Source of the DNA: Candidatus Bathyarchaeota archaeon
GTDB lineage: Archaea; Thermoproteota; Bathyarchaeia; TCS64
Assembly: GCA_030593155.1 (NCBI GenBank)
Contig: JAUVHT010000015.1
Coordinates: 1-10,931 of the forward strand
DNA: 10,931 nt
Direction: 5' to 3'
A program made the translations under genes and the position numbers. A model generated the notes under the pieces. The model saw only the letters and a program-made list of their open reading frames with translations, was not told the DNA's origin and made no database searches. Shown here in pieces: positions 1 to 6,162 of the stretch (within the stretch, counting starts at the first letter, position 1; every line of letters starts with the position of its first letter).

Positions 1-24
1 AGGCGAGATGTGAAATGCTCAAAT

Positions 25-39
25 AGGCGTAATCCGCCT
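25..39. repeat. Short inverted repeat upstream of the AN1/M50 gene
   Basis: AGGCG and CGCCT form a perfect 5-bp stem around a 5-nt loop, about 30 bp before the first start codon. It could be the tail of a terminator of an upstream gene or an operator, or it could be chance. No T-run follows, and nothing else is recognisable in bases 1-67. Confidence 0.25.
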
Positions 40-67
40 CTATTCCCCGAACGGGCGACGATAATAC

Positions 68-856
68 ATGGTCCAGTGCGATAGGTGCGGCAGGGATGTG
101 GATCTACCCTTCAGGTGCAACTACTGCGGGGGGTACTTCTGCGCGGGTCACAGGCTGCCGGAGTTCCACGGCTGCACCGGCCTCTACAGGGAGCGCGCCA
201 GGGCTTCTGCGGGGAGGACCTCCACGGAGAGACCCCATCATTATACATACCACGCTCCTCGTTACGACTCGTCGATACGGAGCCTCTTCAAGTTCAGCGA
301 CAAGGAGCTGGAGCACCTCGGTATCAGCCTGCTGGTCATAGCGGCCCTCCCCCTCGTATGGATGGAGAGGAGCATCTTCAGACATCCGATCATAGTGATA
401 GGGGCGATACTCATATTCGTCGCGGCCTTCCTCCTCCACGAGCTGGCCCATAAGTTCATGGCCCAGAGGCTGGGATACTGGGCCGAATACAGGTTGAACC
501 AGCTCGGTCTGATGATAACCCTGTTCTCCTTCTTCTCCCCCCTCAAGCTGGTGGCTCCCGGGGCGGTGCTCATCGCGGGACTCATGTACGGCGACGACTA
601 TGGCAAGATTTCTCTGGCCGGGCCAGTTACCAACATAGTCCAAGCGACATTCTTCCTGATCCTGGGTCTCACGACCTCCAATCCATATGTATTTGTCCTG
701 TCGCGGTTAGGGGGCATCATCAACTCCAGCCTGGCCCTGTTCAACCTCATCCCCTTCGGCATCTTCGACGGGGCCAAGATACTGAGATGGGACTGGAGGG
801 CCTGGCTCGCCACCACCCTCGTGGCAGGAGCCCTGTTCCTCTACGCCTCCTTCTAG
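68..856 (+). CDS. AN1-type zinc finger fused to site-2 (M50-like) membrane metalloprotease
   Basis: A 262-aa protein. Residues 4-36 form a complete AN1 zinc finger: C4-x2-C7-x9-C17-x2-C20-x4-C25-x2-H28-x5-H34-x-C36. A basic linker (about 40-75) leads to a hydrophobic region from about 87 to the C-terminus with several membrane segments. Within it, HELAH (H124, E125, H128) is the HExxH zinc site, and NLIPFGIFDG (216-225) matches the second conserved site-2 protease motif, whose Asp (D224) supplies the third zinc ligand. The family cleaves substrates inside the membrane. The AN1 finger is cytosolic and in eukaryotes is often linked to ubiquitin or stress proteins; here it is probably a substrate- or partner-binding module (inference). 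The start is the first ATG and it directly precedes the zinc finger; the ribosome site is weak. The next gene begins 45 bp downstream on the same strand. The domain calls are firm, the substrate is unknown. Confidence 0.88.
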   Translation: MVQCDRCGRDVDLPFRCNYCGGYFCAGHRLPEFHGCTGLYRERARASAGRTSTERPHHYTYHAPRYDSSIRSLFKFSDKELEHLGISLLVIAALPLVWMERSIFRHPIIVIGAILIFVAAFLLHELAHKFMAQRLGYWAEYRLNQLGLMITLFSFFSPLKLVAPGAVLIAGLMYGDDYGKISLAGPVTNIVQATFFLILGLTTSNPYVFVLSRLGGIINSSLALFNLIPFGIFDGAKILRWDWRAWLATTLVAGALFLYASF

Positions 857-865
857 CCTGCTAGG

Positions 866-873
866 CTTATCTA
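866..873 (+). promoter_or_regulatory. TATA-like box for prs
   Basis: CTTATCTA is centred about 32 bp before the prs ATG. With the usual archaeal distance of about 26 bp to the start of transcription, the mRNA would have a leader of only a few bases, which fits the absence of a ribosome binding site there. The match to the consensus is weak. Confidence 0.35.
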
Positions 874-901
874 CCAGCTTGCGCAATCCTATTCGGTCGA
901 G

Positions 902-1792
902 ATGATCATTATCCCTGGACCCGCCTCCCTGGAGCTGGGGGAGAAAATCGCAGAGAAAATGGGGGTCGATGCTCACACCGTTGATCACAGGATCTTTCCG
1001 GATGGCGAGAGCTACATCCGCCTCACGGCACCAGTGGAGGGTGAGACAGCCGTCGTGGTGCAGACAACCTTCCCCAACCCCGACAGGGGGATGATGCAGC
1101 TCTTCCTCATGGTGAGGGCTGCGAAGGATCTCGGAGCCGGGAGGGTCGTGTGCGTCGTGCCGTATCTCGCCTACTCCCGCCAGGACAAGAGGTTCCTCGA
1201 GGGGGAGGCCCTGAGCCTCGACACGGTCGTAACCCTCTTGGAGAATGCGGGGGGTGACGAACTCATCGTCGTCGACGCCCACAACGAGGAATCCCTGGAG
1301 AGGCTTCAAGAGAAGACGCGTCTAGGGATGGTTAACCTTTCCGCGATGCCCCTCATCGCCGGGCACATGAGGTCCCTGGGGTTCGACGGGGCCTACAGCC
1401 TCTCTCCGGACGAGGGCGCCAAACACCTCGCCGACGCAGCGGCTGAGGTGCTGGGAGGCGGGTCGGGCTTCTTCGAGAAGACGAGGCACCGGGCGACCGG
1501 AGAGATCGAGATGGTCGTGAGAGACCTCGAAATAGGCGGAAAGGACGCAGTGGTCTTCGACGACATCATCAGCAGCGGGGGCACCACCGCCGCGGCCGTG
1601 AGGGGGCTCAAGAAGTTGGGGGCTCACAAGGTTGCGGCTGCCTGCACTCACGGGCTTTTCATGGGGGACGCCGAGGAACGGATACGAGAGGCTGGGGCAG
1701 ACCTGATCTTATCCACGGACACGGTGCAGACACCCCTGAGCCGGGTCACCGTGGCCGGCCTTGTTGCGGATCATCTCAAAAAGGCTGAATGA
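902..1792 (+). CDS. prs: Ribose-phosphate pyrophosphokinase (PRPP synthase)
   Basis: This enzyme makes 5-phosphoribosyl diphosphate from ribose 5-phosphate and ATP, the entry compound for purine, pyrimidine, histidine and tryptophan synthesis. The protein is 296 aa, close to other archaeal forms and shorter than most bacterial ones. Visible family motifs are FPDGE (32-36), YSRQDKRF (91-98, ATP-binding flexible region), DAHNEE (125-130, metal-binding His127), SPDEGAKH (168-175, pyrophosphate-binding), a lysine at 193 in the catalytic loop, and the PRPP-binding loop VVFDDIISSGGTT (217-229) with D220/D221. All key residues are present, so it should be active. No ribosome site precedes the ATG at 902; the transcript is probably nearly leaderless. 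The 3' end faces a converging small ORF after 11 bp. Confidence 0.96.
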   Translation: MIIIPGPASLELGEKIAEKMGVDAHTVDHRIFPDGESYIRLTAPVEGETAVVVQTTFPNPDRGMMQLFLMVRAAKDLGAGRVVCVVPYLAYSRQDKRFLEGEALSLDTVVTLLENAGGDELIVVDAHNEESLERLQEKTRLGMVNLSAMPLIAGHMRSLGFDGAYSLSPDEGAKHLADAAAEVLGGGSGFFEKTRHRATGEIEMVVRDLEIGGKDAVVFDDIISSGGTTAAAVRGLKKLGAHKVAAACTHGLFMGDAEERIREAGADLILSTDTVQTPLSRVTVAGLVADHLKKAE

Positions 1793-1803
1793 GGCGAGGG
1801 GGT

Positions 1804-2072
1804 TCACCAGACTCCTGGTGTTTCAACTGTTTCGTCCTTGAGCCTTATGCCGAGGGGCAGTATGTCGAGGTATTCTCTCACCGAGATGCGCCGGAAGTTG
1901 TCGATGTCAAGTCTAAAAACGTTTCCCAGGGATCCCATTTCCCTGTCGTAGGGCAGGAATAGTACGCCCCTGCTCCCGTCGTAGTCGTGGAGCTCGAACT
2001 TGGCCAAGGCCTTGTTTCACTCCTCGCCGGAGGGTAGTTTCACCGAGACCAGGCTGGCGATCAGCTCCAATC
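1804..2072 (-). pseudogene. Broken reading frame of unknown family (in-frame TGA)
   Basis: Reading leftward, one frame gives 67 aa (start TTG at 2007, stop at 1804-1806) with a globular-looking sequence rich in charged and aromatic residues (for example FELHDYDGSRG). The same frame continues upstream through a TGA (2017-2019) into ...IASLVSVKLPSGEE, a sequence of similar beta-strand character. The TTG start has no good ribosome site. The simplest reading is a gene interrupted by a nonsense codon. Its upstream end also runs out of frame into the 49-aa ORF at 2061-2210, so a frameshift may be involved as well. Alternatives are a sequencing or assembly error, or two independent tiny ORFs. I do not recognise the family and assign no function. 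Confidence 0.4.
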
Positions 2073-2210
2073 AGGTTTTCCCTCCATTTTATACTGCTTA
2101 AGGACGACGAGGTTCTCGATCTTCGTGGTTATCCTTTCCAGGGTCTCCTCATGCTCTTTGAGGATACTGATGATGAGGTCGATGATGTCCAATTTATTCA
2201 CTTGGTCCAT
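2061..2210 (-). CDS. Small 49-aa helical (coiled-coil-like) protein
   Basis: ATG at 2210 is preceded by GGGTGA, a good archaeal ribosome site, with a 4-base spacer, and by a TATA-like element at 2247-2256, so expression is well supported. The 49-aa product begins MDQVNKLDIIDLIISIL and continues with a charged heptad-like helix (LKEHEETLERITTKIENL). It ends in a short tail WS followed by TGA. It has no cysteines or recognisable catalytic residues. It may be an intact small protein, or the N-terminal part of a longer gene whose remainder lies in another frame at 1804-2072; the junction near 2060-2075 would then be the frameshift site. I do not recognise the family. Confidence 0.5.
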   Translation of the reverse strand: MDQVNKLDIIDLIISILKEHEETLERITTKIENLVVLKQYKMEGKPDWS

Positions 2211-2246
2211 TCCGTCACCCGGCCTTCTAAGGAGTAGTGGAAACGG

Positions 2247-2256
2247 TTTTTATTAA
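2247..2256 (-). promoter_or_regulatory. TATA-like box for the 49-aa ORF
   Basis: On the minus strand TTAATAAAAA lies about 42 bp before the ATG at 2210. The predicted transcript start near 2226 leaves a leader of about 16 bases that contains the GGGTGA ribosome site. Confidence 0.45.
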
Positions 2257-2303
2257 GTACAGTAGCATCGGTCACCCAGAAAAGCTCTTAGGAAACACAC
2301 TAT

Positions 2304-2339
2304 GAATCATAGATTCTAAAACGAATTATTGATTTTAGA
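2304..2339. repeat. Two overlapping inverted repeats in a divergent intergenic region
   Basis: GAATC-ATA-GATTC (2304-2316) abuts a second pair, TCTAAAA (2315-2321) and TTTTAGA (2333-2339), separated by 11 bp. Both arms are perfect. They lie in the AT-rich 231-bp gap between the divergent genes at 2210 and 2442, where a repressor site could control either gene. AT-rich DNA makes chance repeats likely. Confidence 0.3.
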
Positions 2340-2365
2340 CACATCTTGTGTAAGGGATTCTACGA

Positions 2366-2400
2366 GTTCCGGGTATAAGCACATTCCATCTGACCGGAAC
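2366..2400. promoter_or_regulatory. Inverted repeat flanking a TATA-like element upstream of the 114-aa gene
   Basis: GTTCCGG (2366-2372) and CCGGAAC (2394-2400) are perfect 7-bp arms. The sequence GTATAAGC immediately follows the left arm and could serve as the TATA box for the gene at 2442. The arms would then bracket the promoter, a layout typical of an operator. The placement is inferred only from sequence. Confidence 0.35.
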
Positions 2401-2441
2401 GTATTTGATTGGGGGTCCTTCCCTGATCAATGATGTCGTAG

Positions 2442-2786
2442 ATGTTACGTTCCCGCATCAGGCTCAAGGTGCAATCGGTCAAATCCATGAAAGACGTGGA
2501 GGGCCGGGAGGGCTACCAGATCGACTTCGTAGAGGTCCGGCAGCGCCCCCCCATAATGTCCATGACCCCCACGGATTTCCCCGAGGAGATCGGCCAGATG
2601 GTGGTCCAGATAAGCAAGGGCATGCAGAGGGTCCTGCCGGGCGGGGACGCCAAGGAGTACGAGCTTAGGAAGCTCACAATGATTATAACCGCCGAGGAGC
2701 TGGAGGCGTTCAGGCTCAAGCCCTACCCGAACCAACTATACGAACTCACCATCTCCGAGGGCAACCTCTCCTTCAAAGAGATCTAG
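2442..2786 (+). CDS. Conserved-looking 114-aa protein of unknown function (possibly arcadin-1-like)
   Basis: The frame runs from ATG 2442 (a stop codon lies immediately upstream, so no longer start is possible) to TAG at 2786. A later ATG at codon 16 is the only alternative, but it would remove an apparent beta strand (RIRLKVQSVK). The protein is compact, mixed alpha/beta, without cysteine, signal peptide or membrane segment. A strand-rich N-terminus with FVEVRQRPP (29-37) is followed by an amphipathic helix (45-64), a second strand (ELRKLTMIIT, 74-83) and ITAEELEAFRLKPY (82-95). The pattern recalls arcadin-1, a small protein encoded beside crenactin in some archaea, but that is recollection rather than a test, and no actin gene is in view. 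The thioredoxin gene follows after 59 bp with its own TATA-like box, so co-transcription is uncertain. Confidence 0.7.
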   Translation: MLRSRIRLKVQSVKSMKDVEGREGYQIDFVEVRQRPPIMSMTPTDFPEEIGQMVVQISKGMQRVLPGGDAKEYELRKLTMIITAEELEAFRLKPYPNQLYELTISEGNLSFKEI

Positions 2787-2801
2787 TCCTAGGCTGAAAG
2801 C

Positions 2802-2810
2802 ATTAATATA
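2802..2810 (+). promoter_or_regulatory. TATA box for the thioredoxin/thioredoxin reductase pair
   Basis: ATTAATATA is centred 40 bp before the thioredoxin-like ATG at 2846. Transcription would start near 2832, just ahead of AGTGAT (2833-2838), a partial match to the ribosome site with a 7-base spacer. Confidence 0.5.
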
Positions 2811-2845
2811 CCCCCCTCGCTTCCCCAACCATAAGTGATTCTCCC

Positions 2846-3217
2846 ATGTCAAAGATCATCGACCTCCAGGCAGAATCCTGGGACGAGGGAGTGGTGAGAC
2901 ACGATGGGCCCGTCGTCGTAGACTTTTGGCATCACATGTGCGGCTGGTGCCTGAAACTCAACCCAGAATTTGAGCGGCTACCCGAGGCATTCGAGAAGGT
3001 CAAGTTCGCCAAGATGAACATCCTCGATAGCCCCGATAACCGGAGGATCGCCATGGAGAGCGGCGTCATGGGCACGCCGACGATAAAGGTTTTCTGCCAG
3101 GGGAGGGCCGTCGGGGAGATCGTCGGTTTCAGAACCTTTGAGATGCTTCTGAGCGATCTGAGAGAGATCCTCTCCCAGAAGGACTACTGTTTAGAGCAGA
3201 GCACACCTCTGGAGTGA
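2846..3217 (+). CDS. Thioredoxin-family protein with CGWC active site
   Basis: A 123-aa cytosolic thioredoxin fold with no signal peptide. Strand VVVDFWHHMCGWC leads to the redox pair C32-G33-W34-C35, and G76-T77-P78 supplies the cis-proline that faces the active site. The usual thioredoxin motif is WCGPC; here the preceding Trp is replaced (HHMCGWC) and Pro is replaced by Trp, which should shift redox potential and partner choice. Two further cysteines (C84 and C115, the latter in a 12-residue C-terminal tail) are unusual. The thioredoxin reductase gene begins 10 bp after the stop, so this protein is its likely partner and probably passes electrons to target disulfides, peroxiredoxins or similar. 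A protein-disulfide reductase or glutaredoxin-like role remains possible. Confidence 0.88.
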   Translation: MSKIIDLQAESWDEGVVRHDGPVVVDFWHHMCGWCLKLNPEFERLPEAFEKVKFAKMNILDSPDNRRIAMESGVMGTPTIKVFCQGRAVGEIVGFRTFEMLLSDLREILSQKDYCLEQSTPLE

Positions 3218-3227
3218 CGACGACAGG

Positions 3228-4160
3228 ATGGCATCAGCCCCGTACGATGTCATCGTCATCGGGGGAGGGCCCGCGGGCCTCACCGCCGCGATGTACACCG
3301 CCAGGGCGAACCTGAGGACGCTAATCATAACCGGTCGCATGGTAGGCGGCCAGATCGCCCTCACATTCCAAGTGGATAACTACCCGGGCTTCCCCGAGAC
3401 GATCACCGGCCCCGAACTCTCGGGCAGGATGAGGAAGCAAGCGGAGAAGTTCAAGGCGGAGTTCCTCGAGGATGAGGCGACGGCCGTAGACTTCTCGTCC
3501 AACCCCCTCAATGTCATCGTCGGAGAGACGGTGCACGAGGCTTGGAGCGTCATCGTCGCCACGGGCTCGTCGAACAGGAAGCTCGGCCTCGAGTCGGAGG
3601 AGCGGCTGATGGGGCGGGGTGTCTTCGTCTGCGCGACCTGTGACGCCCTCCTGTACGAGGGTAAGAGGGTGGTGGTGGTCGGAGGTGGGGACTCGGCCGT
3701 CCAGGAGGCCCTCGACCTCGCCAAGTTCGCTAGGGAGGTTGTGATAGTTCACAGAAGGGAGAGATTGACCGCATGCATGTGCCTGAAGCAGCGGGCCGAA
3801 GAGAACGATAGGATCCGTTTCCTGTGGAACACAGTCGTGCAGGACATACTGGGGGAGAGCCGAGTCGAGGGGGTGAGGCTGAAGAGCAGGGAGACCGGTG
3901 AGGAGTGGACCTTGGAGTGCGATGGCGTACTCCTCGCCATCGGATGGGATCCCAACACGTCCCTGTTCAATGGCCAGCTCGACATGGACGAGAGCGGCTA
4001 CATTGTCTCGCCCTCGGGCGTCGACACGAGCGTAAAGGGAGTGTTCGTGGCCGGCGACTTGAACGACACGAAGTACAGGCAGCTGGTAACAGCGTGCGGT
4101 AGCGGTTGCATGGCCGCGTTGGAAGCAGAGCGATACATAGATGAACTCAAAGGCGGTTGA
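3228..4160 (+). CDS. trxB: Thioredoxin reductase (FAD/NADPH, CATC type)
   Basis: A 310-aa low-molecular-weight thioredoxin reductase of normal length. It has the FAD dinucleotide-binding motif GGGPAG (12-17), the redox-active pair C135-A-T-C138, the NADPH-binding motif GGGDSA (152-157), and the C-terminal FAD motif GVFVAGDLND (271-280). HRR (175-177) is the pair of arginines that contacts the 2'-phosphate of NADPH in well-studied enzymes, so NADPH is the predicted donor; some archaeal relatives lack it and use other donors. The enzyme reduces the disulfide of a thioredoxin, very probably the product of the gene 10 bp upstream. GGAGTGA, overlapping the stop codon of that gene, acts as ribosome site with a 10-base spacer, which suggests coupled translation. 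An extra CMC (183-185) sits after the NADPH loop. Confidence 0.95.
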   Translation: MASAPYDVIVIGGGPAGLTAAMYTARANLRTLIITGRMVGGQIALTFQVDNYPGFPETITGPELSGRMRKQAEKFKAEFLEDEATAVDFSSNPLNVIVGETVHEAWSVIVATGSSNRKLGLESEERLMGRGVFVCATCDALLYEGKRVVVVGGGDSAVQEALDLAKFAREVVIVHRRERLTACMCLKQRAEENDRIRFLWNTVVQDILGESRVEGVRLKSRETGEEWTLECDGVLLAIGWDPNTSLFNGQLDMDESGYIVSPSGVDTSVKGVFVAGDLNDTKYRQLVTACGSGCMAALEAERYIDELKGG

Positions 4161-4187
4161 CTAGAGGCTCTTCCACTTGCGGTCACC

Positions 4188-4217
4188 TGTCATGACAATT
4201 TGCACACGCAATATTGC
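4188..4217. promoter_or_regulatory. Tandem 10-bp palindromes upstream of RNase Z
   Basis: TGTCATGACA (4188-4197) and GCAATATTGC (4208-4217) are both perfect 10-bp palindromes. They are separated by 10 bp, so their centres lie 20 bp apart, about two helical turns. They sit upstream of the TATA-like box at 4253-4260, where an activator or repressor dimer could bind. The two palindromes differ in sequence, which weakens the case for a single regulator. Confidence 0.35.
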
Positions 4218-4252
4218 ATCACATTTGGAGACAGATTTTTAGCGCTTTGGAA

Positions 4253-4260
4253 CATAAATA
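4253..4260 (+). promoter_or_regulatory. TATA-like box for RNase Z
   Basis: CATAAATA, 52-59 bp before the GTG start. The predicted transcription start near 4283 would fall just before the small leader ORF at 4287. Confidence 0.4.
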
Positions 4261-4286
4261 GTCCAGATCAGTTATTCCCATAGGAG

Positions 4287-4310
4287 ATGACGATGTCCAA
4301 GGGGGCTTGA
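4287..4310 (+). other. Possible 7-codon leader ORF before RNase Z
   Basis: ATG ACG ATG TCC AAG GGG GCT TGA begins close to the predicted transcript start and ends 1 bp before the RNase Z GTG, in a different frame. Its codons AAG GGG G contain the ribosome site for RNase Z. Translation could therefore influence initiation at the GTG, although a peptide this short may be chance. Confidence 0.25.
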
Positions 4311-4311
4311 C

Positions 4312-5229
4312 GTGAGGATAATCTTCCTAGGAACCAGCGGGAGCATACCCACCCAGAGCCGCAGCTCCTCGGCAATAGCCATAAGGAGGAAAGGGGAGAT
4401 CATCTTCTTCGACTGCGGCGAGGGGACGCAGCGCCGAATGGTTGAGGCTCACATCGGGTTCCGCCGCCGCACAAAGATGTTCATCAGCCACCTCCACGGC
4501 GACCACGTCCTCGGCCTCCCCGGCCTCATTCAGTCCATGACCCTCCTCCAGCGGGACCGCCCCCTCCACATCTACGGCCCGGAGGGCCTCGCCGCCTTCA
4601 TCCAAGCCTTCAGTTCAGTCCTCGGCGGCCCGGGCTTCACGGTAAAAATATGCGAGATATCCTCCGAGGGCATCGTGTTCCAAGGATCCGAATATGACGT
4701 GATGGCAGTGGAGGCCGACCACGAAGGCCCCTCATGGTCATACGTTCTCGCGGAGCACCCCCGCCCAGGCAGGTTCCACCCCGGGAAGGCGAGGGCTCTG
4801 GGTGTCCCCGAGGGTCCCCTTTGGGGTAAACTCCAGCACGGCGAGGACATCGAACTGAGAGACGGGAGAATTGTGAAATCAAGGGATGTTGTGGATGCCC
4901 CAAGAGGGGGTTTGAAGATCGTCTACAGCGGCGACACAAGGCCCACCGAGGGGCTTCTGGAAGCCGCGTCTGGGGCTGACGTCCTGATTCACGAGGCGAC
5001 CTTCGACGATTCCCTGGCCTGCAAGGCGGATGAGAACCGCCATTCGACGGTGACTCAGGCCGCTGAGGTAGCCAAGGAGGCGGGGGTTGGAACGCTCGTA
5101 CTCACCCACATAAGCTCCCGCTACCCCGATGCGAGCGTCCTACTGGAGGAAGCCGTCAAGGTATTCCCCAACACCATAATTGCAGAGGACCTCCTCGAAC
5201 TGGAGCTGCCCCTGGGCGAATTACAATAG
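4312..5229 (+). CDS. rnz: Ribonuclease Z (tRNA 3'-end endonuclease)
   Basis: RNase Z cuts precursor tRNA after the discriminator base so that CCA can be added. The 305-aa metallo-beta-lactamase-fold protein matches the short (dimeric) form. The N-terminus MRIIFLGTSGSIPT is the family start, which fixes the GTG at 4312 as initiator; AAGGGGG about 6 bases upstream is its ribosome site. Zinc-site residues are all visible: HLHGDH (60-65), H137, D208 in YSGDTR, H227 in HEATF, H244 in ENRHST, and H266 in LTHISSRY. The region from about 153 to 178 (GRFHPGKA, then ALGVPEGPLWGKL) is the flexible-arm/substrate segment of this family. The 3' end overlaps the converging gene at 5221 by 9 bp. It belongs to the same process as the tRNA-Tyr near the window end. 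Confidence 0.95.
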   Translation: MRIIFLGTSGSIPTQSRSSSAIAIRRKGEIIFFDCGEGTQRRMVEAHIGFRRRTKMFISHLHGDHVLGLPGLIQSMTLLQRDRPLHIYGPEGLAAFIQAFSSVLGGPGFTVKICEISSEGIVFQGSEYDVMAVEADHEGPSWSYVLAEHPRPGRFHPGKARALGVPEGPLWGKLQHGEDIELRDGRIVKSRDVVDAPRGGLKIVYSGDTRPTEGLLEAASGADVLIHEATFDDSLACKADENRHSTVTQAAEVAKEAGVGTLVLTHISSRYPDASVLLEEAVKVFPNTIIAEDLLELELPLGELQ

Positions 5230-5988
5230 GGATCTGAGCAGGCCCAAGCTCTCGTCGATTCCGTCATAGGATTCTACAGTTACCCAGCCGTCGAAGGGCG
5301 ACTCCCTGAGGGATTTCACAGTCTTCCCCCAGTCGATTGAACCTGCCCCGACTCTGAGGTGGAGGTCTGACTCACCGTCGTTGTCGCTCACGTGGACGTG
5401 CTCGATTCTGTCGCTGAACCTCATGATGAACTCAAGAGCCTCGCCCGTTAGATTGGCGTGAGCGATGTCGAGGACCATCCCGGCTTCCACGCCGATCTCA
5501 TCGAAGAACCGGGCGAAGTGCTCAACGGATTTCATGACGTAGGGGAAGGGTTCGGGGACGTTCTCGATCAGAGCCTTCACACCGTAATCCTCGGCGTAGC
5601 TGAGGAGCCTCTCTACAGACTCGAGGTTGATGCTCCAGGCAGAACCGGGGGAGAGCCGCTCGACCGCCGTCGAGTTACCAGGATGGAAGACTAGGATCTC
5701 GCCAAGTTCAGACGTCCATTTGATGGATGTCTCGAGCCGCTCCAGTATGGCGTCACGAACGCAATCGTCATCCGCGGAGATGTTCACGTCCGTGAAAGGA
5801 GCGTGAACGGAGTACCTGAGGTCGTAGGAGGCCTTCATCTCCTGCAGCCTTTCGACTCGTGACCTTGTCAGGGTGTGAGGGCCCGCATCCACCACCTCTA
5901 TGAACCTTGAGCCGGCCCGGATCATGTCCAAGGTGGCGTCCTCGAAGGGTTTGTGGAGACAGAAGAGTGTCGAGACGGCGAGTTCCAT
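5221..5988 (-). CDS. Sugar-phosphate isomerase/epimerase-type TIM-barrel protein (AP endonuclease 2 superfamily)
   Basis: A 255-aa protein with the xylose-isomerase-like TIM-barrel pattern: strand 1 MELAVSTLF, E31 at the end of strand 2, SVHAPF (60-65, H62), FHPGN (101-105, H102), IENVP (141-145, E142), VLDIAHANL (172-180, D174/H177), HVHVSDNDG (197-205, H199/D202) with H210, and VTVESY (236-241, E239). The Glu/His/Asp set is the usual divalent metal site shared by sugar isomerases, epimerases, inosose enzymes and endonuclease IV. Length and the H-x-x-D-N-D-G motif favour a sugar-phosphate isomerase/epimerase over DNA repair. The substrate cannot be read from sequence. A stop codon three codons upstream makes ATG 5988 the earliest start. 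No ribosome site is evident, and a TATA-like sequence at 6000-6008 is rather close to the start. It converges on RNase Z with a 9-bp overlap. Confidence 0.85.
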   Translation of the reverse strand: MELAVSTLFCLHKPFEDATLDMIRAGSRFIEVVDAGPHTLTRSRVERLQEMKASYDLRYSVHAPFTDVNISADDDCVRDAILERLETSIKWTSELGEILVFHPGNSTAVERLSPGSAWSINLESVERLLSYAEDYGVKALIENVPEPFPYVMKSVEHFARFFDEIGVEAGMVLDIAHANLTGEALEFIMRFSDRIEHVHVSDNDGESDLHLRVGAGSIDWGKTVKSLRESPFDGWVTVESYDGIDESLGLLRSLL

Positions 5989-6101
5989 GTGAAGTCAACA
6001 ATATTAAACCCCCACATTTTTGAGGTTTAGGTCTCAGACGTACTGCGTTTACTTTGGGTTGAAAATACTCGTTGGAGACCCGTGTTTCGAATCCATAATA
6101 G

Positions 6102-6114
6102 TATAATTTAAAAG
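6102..6114 (+). promoter_or_regulatory. TATA box for the VOC/zinc-ribbon gene
   Basis: TATAATTTAAAAG ends about 49 bp before the ATG at 6163. The predicted transcript start near 6137 leaves a leader that holds AGGGGTAGG (6147-6155), a plausible ribosome site 7 bases before the ATG. Confidence 0.5.
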
Positions 6115-6162
6115 CCGCTTTATCCGGATCGGGGAAAGGCGGGCTAAGGGGTAGGCCATTTC

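Noticed and set aside
2017..2019. TGA as a selenocysteine codon
   Set aside because: No SECIS-like hairpin is visible, no known selenoprotein context exists, and the neighbouring frame is also out of register. A nonsense mutation or an error is simpler.
2405..2668. An 87-codon + strand frame overlapping the 114-aa gene
   Set aside because: It is Gly/Arg/Pro-rich, typical of a shadow frame in GC-rich DNA. The frame at 2442-2786 has a coherent protein sequence.
6082..6100. A T-arm-like stretch (TTTCGAATCC) suggesting a tRNA remnant
   Set aside because: The flanking bases do not form a T stem, and no acceptor or anticodon arm can be found nearby.
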